This document shows, in pieces, positions 6,880 through 12,289 of a stretch of 26,307 bases of DNA. Under the pieces are notes generated by a model. That model searched no databases. It saw only the letters and a list, made by a program, of their open reading frames with translations, and was not told where the DNA came from. This DNA is from Bacteroidota bacterium (GTDB lineage: Bacteria > Bacteroidota > Bacteroidia > Bacteroidales > P3), in the NCBI GenBank assembly GCA_030540495.1, contig JAUNWC010000001.1, positions 1-26,307 on the forward strand. The letters run 5' to 3'. Every line of letters starts with the position of its first letter. The stretch's first letter is position 1. Both the position numbers and the translations under genes were made by a program.

Positions 6880-9102
6880 ATGCGGGTGGTAAGGAAATTT
6901 GGCATTTTTTTATTGCTTGTGCTTGCTTTATCAAACATTGTCGCACAAGATACATTGCAAAGAAAAAAAGTTGCTCTTGTTCTCTCGGGCGGAGGAGCAA
7001 AGGGCAGTGCTCATATAGGTGCATTGAAAATTATAGAGCAAGCCGGCATACCAATAGATATGATTGTAGGCACATCTATGGGAGCGTTGATGGGAGGTTT
7101 GTATTCCATAGGCTATACTGCCGATATGTTAGATTCTTTGGTGAGAGTACAGGATTGGTCTTTTTTACTTTCCGATAGAGTGGATAACAAGGAACAATAT
7201 CTTTTGCAAAGAAAAAGAGGGAGTACCTATATTGGCTCTGTTGATGTTAATCATATAGGTAGATTTGCTTTGGGTAAGCCAGGCTTTATCAAAGGAAAAA
7301 ATCTTGCAAATCTTTTCTCTAAACTTACCTTAGGCTACCATGATAGCATAGATTTCAACTCTCTTCCTATTGCTTTTGCTTGTGTTGCTACTAATATGGT
7401 AGATTTTTCAGAAGTAGATTTTCATTCGGGCAATTTAGCAACGGCTATGCGAGCCTCTATGAGTATTCCTGCAGTTTTTACTCCCGTAAAATTGGGTGAT
7501 AAGATTTTGGTGGATGGAGGATTAAAAAACAATTTTCCTGTGGATATAGCCAAACAAATGGGAGCAGACATTATTATAGGCGTTACTGTACAAGATATGA
7601 ACAATCGCAAAGCAGAGGACTTTAATTCAACTCTTACCATAATCAATCAACTTATGGACGTAAATACAACGGCAAAGTTTGAAGAGAATAAAAATATGTG
7701 CGATGTTTTTATTCGTGTAAATGTGGAGGGATATTCTGCCGCAAGTTTCAATGCTCAGGCAATAGACACTCTTGTACAGAGAGGAGAAGACGCTGCAAGA
7801 ACTCATTTGCAAGAAATACTTGATTTAAAACAACAATTGGGTATGTCCTTGGATTCTATGGCAGAAAGAATTACTCCCTATCGTATGCTTAACCAAAAAA
7901 TAAGAATGAAGATAGGAGAAGTTACATTTAATCATATAGAGAAAAGAGACGAAGATTATTTGAGAGAAAGGTTCAATCTTAACAACAATGCTACCACCAC
8001 CTTGGATACCATAGAAAAGGCAATGACCTCTCTTAGAAGCACTTTGTTCTATAATGATGCATCTTATCAAATCAAATACTTAAAAAATGGTTATGGAATA
8101 GATATATCAAGCGAGGGAAAGAAAACGGCAGAATTGTTTTTGGGTATAAGATTTGACAACGAAGAGCAAGTATCCATGCAAGTGGAAGGAGAGGCTCCTG
8201 TTAATTTCTTGTTTCCTATGATGTTGAAAACCACTTTGCGCTTGGGTAAAAGGAGTATGTTCAATGTACAATCTAATTTTGATATTTGGAGAATGTATTC
8301 CGTAAATTTGTCTTATATGTTTAGACATCAGGATTTGAATATTTATTACCATGCCGACAGAGACCTTAATCCCGACTATCAACAACATCAAGTCAATTTC
8401 TCCTTTGCCAATGTAAATCTTAGAAACTTTCTTCTTAATGCTTTTTTGCGATGGGATTATTTTATGTATTCTAATTTGTTGTACGGCAAGAAGTCAAACG
8501 CTGTTTATTTGCCCACCTCCCATCTTTGGTCTTATCATATCAAAATAGGATTTGACGACAGAGATAAGGAATATTTTGCCACTATGGGAGGAATTCGTTA
8601 TATGGAATATGCTTTATATACAGATAATTTTTATCAATACAACGAGCATGCTCCGTTGCATACTTTTTCCTATAAATTTATGGAAACCTTTGATTTAAAG
8701 CATAATTGGTTTTTCTCTCCTATGTTCTATGGAAGAAGTATTTATGGTGAAGATATGCCAACAGTACTTTCCAACTGCATAGGTGGAGAATATTTTTCTC
8801 ACTATGTAGAACAACAACTTCCTTTTGCCGGAGTGGATAACTTGGAGATAATAGAAAAAAACTTTATTGCCTTAGATTTGCAATTAAGAAAACAATTATG
8901 GAAAAACAATTATTTTACTTTTGCTTATGCTATGGGATATAAGGATGATAAACTTCAACATTTGTTCTCCTCTTCTCCTCTTTGGGGCGTAAGGCTTTCT
9001 TATAGTTACAACTCTATTATAGGTCCGGTGGGAGCCTCTATGGGCTACTCCAACAGAACAAAAGAGCCATATCTTTTTATAAATATAGGTTATGAATTCT
9101 AA
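6880..9102 (+). CDS. Patatin-like phospholipase with C-terminal outer-membrane barrel (PlpD-like, type Vd)
   Basis: The 740-residue protein starts with a signal peptide (1-23, ending L-S-N-I-V-A-Q). The patatin domain (about 30-310) has the oxyanion-hole glycines S36-G-G-G-A-K-G42, the nucleophile elbow G64-T-S66-M-G68 and the catalytic dyad aspartate D212-G-G. The intact Ser-Asp dyad predicts an active acyl hydrolase. A short POTRA-like region follows at about 330-410, then an aromatic-rich beta-strand region to the end, with a terminal phenylalanine as in outer-membrane barrels. That order is the one described for PlpD and the type Vd autotransporters, where the barrel anchors or secretes the lipase. 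It follows the ComEC-like gene by 51 bp and is probably read through from it. The substrate (phospholipid, host or self) cannot be deduced. Confidence 0.9.
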   Translation: MRVVRKFGIFLLLVLALSNIVAQDTLQRKKVALVLSGGGAKGSAHIGALKIIEQAGIPIDMIVGTSMGALMGGLYSIGYTADMLDSLVRVQDWSFLLSDRVDNKEQYLLQRKRGSTYIGSVDVNHIGRFALGKPGFIKGKNLANLFSKLTLGYHDSIDFNSLPIAFACVATNMVDFSEVDFHSGNLATAMRASMSIPAVFTPVKLGDKILVDGGLKNNFPVDIAKQMGADIIIGVTVQDMNNRKAEDFNSTLTIINQLMDVNTTAKFEENKNMCDVFIRVNVEGYSAASFNAQAIDTLVQRGEDAARTHLQEILDLKQQLGMSLDSMAERITPYRMLNQKIRMKIGEVTFNHIEKRDEDYLRERFNLNNNATTTLDTIEKAMTSLRSTLFYNDASYQIKYLKNGYGIDISSEGKKTAELFLGIRFDNEEQVSMQVEGEAPVNFLFPMMLKTTLRLGKRSMFNVQSNFDIWRMYSVNLSYMFRHQDLNIYYHADRDLNPDYQQHQVNFSFANVNLRNFLLNAFLRWDYFMYSNLLYGKKSNAVYLPTSHLWSYHIKIGFDDRDKEYFATMGGIRYMEYALYTDNFYQYNEHAPLHTFSYKFMETFDLKHNWFFSPMFYGRSIYGEDMPTVLSNCIGGEYFSHYVEQQLPFAGVDNLEIIEKNFIALDLQLRKQLWKNNYFTFAYAMGYKDDKLQHLFSSSPLWGVRLSYSYNSIIGPVGASMGYSNRTKEPYLFINIGYEF

Positions 9103-9220
9103 TTTTCCCACAAATATAGAAATGCAAAAAAAACATAATATTTATATTTTTTGCAATAAAACAATATCTTCGTAGTCCTATATAAATAATTGTAATTTAG
9201 TTAGCAAAACAAGGTAGTAA
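9103..9220. other. Intergenic spacer with a weak A/T hairpin
   Basis: This stretch holds no gene. TGCAAAAAA (9123-9131) and TTTTTTGCA (9147-9155) can pair over 9 bp, but the stem is almost all A/T and no U-tract follows. At best it is a weak 3' end for the patatin transcript. Confidence 0.4.
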
Positions 9221-9240
9221 AATACCTAAAAGTAGGTATT
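9221..9240. promoter_or_regulatory. Inverted repeat overlapping a promoter, possible operator
   Basis: AATACCT (9221-9227) and AGGTATT (9234-9240) are perfect inverted copies around a 6-nt spacer. The right arm overlaps the -33 element (9238-9241) of the barrel-gene promoter, the position expected of a repressor or activator site. No regulator is encoded nearby. A transcript hairpin is unlikely because the site lies upstream of the predicted start. Confidence 0.35.
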
Positions 9241-9269
9241 GTAGCATAAAAGAAAGAGTAGTAACTTTG
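9238..9269 (+). promoter_or_regulatory. Promoter of the outer-membrane barrel gene
   Basis: ATTG (9238-9241), a 20-nt spacer and TAACTTTG (9262-9269) fit the Bacteroidetes consensus, with one deviation in the -33 box. The expected start near 9276 gives a leader of about 60 nt before ATG 9336. Confidence 0.62.
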
Positions 9270-9335
9270 CAAAATAAAAGAAGTAATAACACTAAGAAAT
9301 TTAAAATTGATTTATTAATATAAAATGTTTAAGAA

Positions 9336-10001
9336 ATGAAAAGATTTTTAGTAATGACTATGATGGTCGTAATAATAGCTATAAGTGGCTATTCACAAGA
9401 AAGTAATGTAAAACGTCATAATTTTGGTATAGGAATCTCCTCCTCCTTATCCTCTTCTACAAATAAATTCTTAAAACACATTGGCAATAATACTTTTGAA
9501 GGAAATTTCGGCAAGATAGATAAGAATTTTGATTTAAACCTATCGTTTCTTTACGAATACAATGTTAGCAAAAATATAACCATAGGAGTGGCTCCCACAT
9601 ACAGAGAGAGCAGGGCTGAAATTAATTATCAATATGAAAGTAGCCTGTTTGGAGAAACAACAGAGACTATCTATGATATAGAAGTTCCTTTGTTTGTAGA
9701 TTACAAATTTTCAGTAATGGAAAAGAACAAGTTGTTTGCCGGAGTAGGTTTTTCGGGCTTGTTTAATATAAACACCGATTCAGAGGAAATTGCAACAAAA
9801 AATACATTCTCTCCTTATATGCTTTTCCGTTTGGGATTTGATGTCTATGGAAAACACAGAATACAATTTCTTATGCAATATAGATGTAACCTTTCGGCAA
9901 ATACTTATTATAATGGCATAGATTACAATATGTTCCCTCATATACAAAAAGAGTATTTTAAAGTAAATACTTTTGATGTAGGAGTAAATTTCTTTTTCTA
10001 A
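9336..10001 (+). CDS. Small outer-membrane beta-barrel protein
   Basis: The 221-residue protein has a signal peptide (1-20, ending S-G-Y-S-Q). The rest is a series of short amphipathic beta strands, for example K-N-I-T-I-G-V-A-P-T-Y and K-L-F-A-G-V-G-F-S-G. It ends in V-G-V-N-F-F-F, a typical C-terminal barrel signal. Size and pattern fit the eight-stranded OmpA/OmpX/opacity-like barrels common in Bacteroidota. There is no peptidoglycan-binding OmpA domain. It appears monocistronic, with its own promoter and a possible operator. Substrate or function is unknown. Confidence 0.75.
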   Translation: MKRFLVMTMMVVIIAISGYSQESNVKRHNFGIGISSSLSSSTNKFLKHIGNNTFEGNFGKIDKNFDLNLSFLYEYNVSKNITIGVAPTYRESRAEINYQYESSLFGETTETIYDIEVPLFVDYKFSVMEKNKLFAGVGFSGLFNINTDSEEIATKNTFSPYMLFRLGFDVYGKHRIQFLMQYRCNLSANTYYNGIDYNMFPHIQKEYFKVNTFDVGVNFFF

Positions 10002-10022
10002 AAAGAGAAAAGTATAAGTATT

Positions 10023-10126
10023 ATAAGTTAGCATAGGTTACAGCCACAGGCTGTTTTATAGGACGCATAAGCGTATGACATAATTTAAGTTTTCTTACAC
10101 TCCTATCTTAACCTATGCTAACTTAT
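10023..10126. repeat. 104-bp inverted-repeat element with two internal mini-hairpins
   Basis: The ends are perfect 18-bp inverted copies (ATAAGTTAGCATAGGTTA at 10023-10040, its complement at 10109-10126). Inside are CAGCC-ACA-GGCTG (10041-10053) and ACGC-ATAA-GCGT (10063-10074). It has no coding capacity. The terminal sequence shares GTTAGCATAGGTT with the element at 11846-12083, so both belong to one intergenic repeat family. It sits between the barrel gene and the tnaA promoter. Confidence 0.8.
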
Positions 10127-10173
10127 TTTAACCCATTCCCAAAAAATAAAAATTACAATTTTTTGTCAAAAAA

Positions 10174-10206
10174 TTTGGTAGTTATAAGTATTTTGTTATA
10201 AATTTG
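10174..10206 (+). promoter_or_regulatory. Promoter of the tnaA leader-tnaA transcript
   Basis: TTTG (10174-10177), a 21-nt spacer and TAAATTTG (10199-10206) match the Bacteroidetes consensus exactly. Transcription should start near 10213, about 20 nt before the leader ATG. No TAnnTTTG element occurs between the downstream terminator and tnaA, so this appears to be the only promoter for the gene. Confidence 0.78.
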
Positions 10207-10231
10207 CAAAAAAGGATAATCATTATATCTG

Positions 10232-10306
10232 ATGGAAGAAAAATTACATATAAGCGTAACTAATCCCTATTTGAATATAAAGAAAAGGGATAGTTTCTTT
10301 ATGTAA
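10232..10306 (+). CDS. Candidate 24-residue tryptophanase leader peptide (TnaC-like)
   Basis: A 24-codon ORF runs from ATG 10232 to TAA 10304, about 20 nt after the predicted transcription start. An intrinsic terminator follows it, and then tnaA. Its residues L5-H6-I7, V9-T10 and N15-I16 align without gaps to L4-H5-I6, V8-T9 and N14-I15 of the 24-residue E. coli TnaC, as I remember that sequence. The residues essential for E. coli TnaC arrest are not kept: Trp12 corresponds to Y13, Asp16 to K17, and the last residue is Met rather than Pro. There is no Trp codon. It may be a diverged arrest peptide with different chemistry, or a leader translated only to control the downstream hairpins. The resemblance could also be chance. 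ORF and layout are seen directly; function is inferred. Confidence 0.55.
   Translation: MEEKLHISVTNPYLNIKKRDSFFM
10258..10302 (+). promoter_or_regulatory. Overlapping RNA hairpins inside the leader ORF
   Basis: Two stems can form and compete. In the first, 10258-10268 pairs with 10286-10295 over 10 pairs, with A10262 bulged. In the second, 10277-10285 (ATAAAGAAA) pairs perfectly with 10294-10302 over 9 pairs. They share bases 10294-10295. A ribosome on the last codons of the leader peptide would melt both. No clear partner for the terminator's left arm was found upstream; only 4 bp (10265-10268 with 10315-10318). Confidence 0.5.
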
Positions 10307-10318
10307 TCTTTCTGAGGG

Positions 10319-10353
10319 CTAAGGCATACTCTGTCTTAGTTTTCTTTATTTTC
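10319..10353 (+). terminator. Intrinsic terminator (attenuator) between leader ORF and tnaA
   Basis: An 8-bp stem with one G-U pair (CTAAGGCA 10319-10326, TGTCTTAG 10332-10339) and a 5-nt loop is followed at once by a T-rich tract, TTTTCTTTATTTTC. The stem can gain two G-U pairs at its base (10317-10318 with 10340-10341). It begins 12 nt after the leader stop codon and ends about 45 nt before tnaA. It therefore lies inside the tnaA transcript, the position of an attenuator. Confidence 0.72.
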
Positions 10354-10397
10354 AATTAAGACAATTTTTTCTTTATTAATCATAAAAATTTTTTATT

Positions 10398-11774
10398 ATG
10401 GAATTACCATTTGCAGAAAGTTGGAAAATTAAAATGGTGGAACCTATAAGAAAATCCACTAAAGAACAAAGAGAACAATGGCTTAAAGAAGCCCATTACA
10501 ATGTATTTCAATTGAAGAGTGAGCAGGTTTATATTGACCTTTTGACAGACTCTGGAACAGGAGCAATGTCTCAGGAGCAATGGGCTGCTATGATGTTAGG
10601 AGATGAATCATACGCTGGAGCAACCTCGTTCTATAAATTTGAAAGTACAATAAAAAGAATTTTTGGTTTGGATTATGTTATTCCTACCCACCAAGGTCGT
10701 GCTGCAGAAAATGTTTTGTTTTCTTATCTTGTAAAAGAAGGTAACGTTATTCCTGGCAATGCTCACTTTGACACAACCAAAGGACATATAGAATCTCGTC
10801 ATGCTTTTGCTATAGACGTAACCATACCTGAGGCTAATGATACTCAACTTGAATTGCCTTTTAAGGGAAATGTTTCCATAGAGTTGTTGAAAAAAGTGTT
10901 GGAAGAGAATAAAGGCAACGTACCTTTCTTTGTGCTTACAGTAACCAACAATACTAAGGGCGGACAACCTGTAAGTATGCAAAACATAAAAGAAACTTGT
11001 GAGGTTTGTCATTCTTACAATGTTCCTGTGGTTATGGACTCTGCTCGTTTTGCCGAAAATGCTTATTTTATCAAAACAAGAGAGGAGGGATACAAAGAAA
11101 AGACAATAAAAGAAATTGTTAAGGAAATGTATTCATACGTTGATGCTGCCACAATGTCTTGCAAAAAAGATGCAATAGTAAATATGGGAGGATTTATTGC
11201 TATGCGTAACAAAGAATGGTATGAGGGTTGTAAATTGTTCTGCATACCTTTTGAGGGTTATGTAACATATGGCGGTTTGAACGGCAGAGACCTTAATGCT
11301 ATAGCAGTAGGTTTGGACGAGAATACAGAGTTTGATATGCTTGAAACTCGTATTAAGCAAGTTGAGTATTTAGCAAAGAAACTTGACGAATATGGCATAC
11401 CTTACCAAAGACCTGCAGGCGGACATGCTATATTTGTGGATGCAGATAGAGTTTTAGACCAAATACCAAAGGAGGAATTTCCAGGACAAACTCTTACTTG
11501 TGAATTGTATTTGGAGGCAGGAATACGTGCTTGCGAAATAGGATATATGCTTGCCGACAGAGACCCTGTAACAAGAGAGAATCGTTTTGGAGGAATGGAT
11601 TTGCTTAGACTTTGCATACCAAGGAGAGTTTATACCAACAACCATATGGATGTAATTGCCGCTGCTTTGAAAAATGTTTATGACCGCAGACACGAAATCA
11701 AAAGAGGCGTTGCCATAGAGTGGGAAGCACCTTTGATGAGACACTTTACCGTCCAACTAAAAAGATTAGGATAA
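10398..11774 (+). CDS. tnaA: Tryptophanase (L-tryptophan indole-lyase)
   Basis: This PLP enzyme of the cytoplasm degrades tryptophan to indole, pyruvate and ammonia. The 458-residue protein has the PLP-binding lysine in S254-C-K-K257-D and the aspartate/asparagine segment V-M-D-S-A-R-F-A-E-N. Three positions separate tryptophanase from the close relative tyrosine phenol-lyase: D125 (Thr in TPL), I381 (the tyrosine-binding Arg in TPL) and H449 in R-H-F-T (Phe in TPL). All three are tryptophanase-like. ATG 10398 is chosen because M-E-L-P-F-A-E-S-W-K matches the Bacteroides enzyme N-terminus. No TnaB permease gene is adjacent. It is probably regulated through the leader at 10232-10353, and a strong terminator follows at 11796-11830. 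Indole production fits a gut or oral anaerobe. Confidence 0.96.
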   Translation: MELPFAESWKIKMVEPIRKSTKEQREQWLKEAHYNVFQLKSEQVYIDLLTDSGTGAMSQEQWAAMMLGDESYAGATSFYKFESTIKRIFGLDYVIPTHQGRAAENVLFSYLVKEGNVIPGNAHFDTTKGHIESRHAFAIDVTIPEANDTQLELPFKGNVSIELLKKVLEENKGNVPFFVLTVTNNTKGGQPVSMQNIKETCEVCHSYNVPVVMDSARFAENAYFIKTREEGYKEKTIKEIVKEMYSYVDAATMSCKKDAIVNMGGFIAMRNKEWYEGCKLFCIPFEGYVTYGGLNGRDLNAIAVGLDENTEFDMLETRIKQVEYLAKKLDEYGIPYQRPAGGHAIFVDADRVLDQIPKEEFPGQTLTCELYLEAGIRACEIGYMLADRDPVTRENRFGGMDLLRLCIPRRVYTNNHMDVIAAALKNVYDRRHEIKRGVAIEWEAPLMRHFTVQLKRLG

Positions 11775-11795
11775 TATTTATTTTAAACTACTTAC

Positions 11796-11830
11796 AATAA
11801 GTGGCAAGTTCAAAGAACTTGCCACTTATT
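11796..11830 (+). terminator. Intrinsic terminator of tnaA
   Basis: A perfect 15-bp stem (11796-11810 with 11816-11830) with loop CAAAG lies 21 bp after the tnaA stop, followed by TCTTTG. The T-tract is short, but the stem is long and uninterrupted. Confidence 0.8.
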
Positions 11831-11845
11831 TCTTTGATATAAGTT

Positions 11846-12083
11846 TTATAAGTTGTAATAGGTTAGCATAGGTTGGAGGCTAAGCCTCCTATAAGTTAGC
11901 ATAAGTTGTAATAAGTTAGTATAGGAGGCAAAGCCGTTATATTTTACTATACGCTTATGTGTCTCCTATAATAACCTATGCTAACTTATAGGAGCCAAAG
12001 GCTCCAACTTATAATAACCTATTAGGAGGCACAGCCTCAAACCTACCGTAACCTATTACAACCTATAAAACAACCTGTGGTTG
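11846..12083. repeat. MITE-like compound inverted repeat with mini-hairpins
   Basis: This non-coding element has 20-bp terminal inverted repeats matching 19/20 (TTATAAGTTGTAATAGGTTA at 11846-11865, its complement at 12049-12068). The left half holds direct copies of TATAAGTTAGCATA-type units and the right half inverted copies, for example 11890-11903 against 11977-11990 (14/14). Embedded short palindromes are GGAGGC-TAA-GCCTCC (11875-11889), GGC-AAA-GCC (11927-11935), GGAGCC-AAA-GGCTCC (11991-12005), GAGGC-ACA-GCCTC (12026-12038) and CAACC-TGT-GGTTG (12071-12083). No transposase is present and no target duplication is obvious. Confidence 0.8.
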
Positions 12084-12099
12084 CAACTTATAAAAGAAA

Positions 12100-12132
12100 A
12101 ATGGACAACTCTTTTCCAAAGAGTTGTCCATT
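12100..12132 (-). terminator. Intrinsic terminator of the giant T9SS gene
   Basis: A perfect 15-bp stem (12100-12114 with 12118-12132) with a 3-nt loop is followed, on the minus strand, by TTTTCTTTTA. It lies about 150 bp beyond the stop codon at 12280, after a string of mini-palindromes. Confidence 0.82.
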
Positions 12133-12151
12133 AAAATTTAGTTTATCGTTT

Positions 12152-12289
12152 GGGCTATGCCCTATAAAATCACCCTGTGGGTGCAGCCTGAGGCTGTTCT
12201 ATAAAACGCTTAAGCGTATGTATTTTATAATGCTTTGCCCGTAGAAAACCTCTTAAATGGCTCTGCCCTATAAGACAGGCTAAGCCTGT
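12152..12289. repeat. String of six mini-palindromes in the 3' untranslated region
   Basis: Successive perfect short stems occur: GGGC-TAT-GCCC (12152-12162), CACCC-TGT-GGGTG (12171-12183), CAGCC-TGA-GGCTG (12184-12196), ACGCTTAAGCGT (12206-12217), GGC-TCT-GCC (12259-12267) and ACAGGC-TAA-GCCTGT (12275-12289). Most have three-base loops. The last overlaps the stop codon of the T9SS gene, whose final codons (Gln-Ala-stop) are written by the palindrome. Confidence 0.8.

Noticed and set aside
9123..9155. Intrinsic terminator after the patatin gene
   Set aside because: The stem is almost entirely A/T, the loop is long and no T-tract follows, so I do not call it a terminator.
10398..11774. Tyrosine phenol-lyase as an alternative to tryptophanase
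   Set aside because: D125, I381 and H449 occupy the positions that are Thr, Arg and Phe in tyrosine phenol-lyase, so the substrate pocket is that of tryptophanase.
11846..12289. CRISPR-like array
   Set aside because: The repeats differ in sequence, are inverted and nested rather than direct and evenly spaced, and no cas gene is near.
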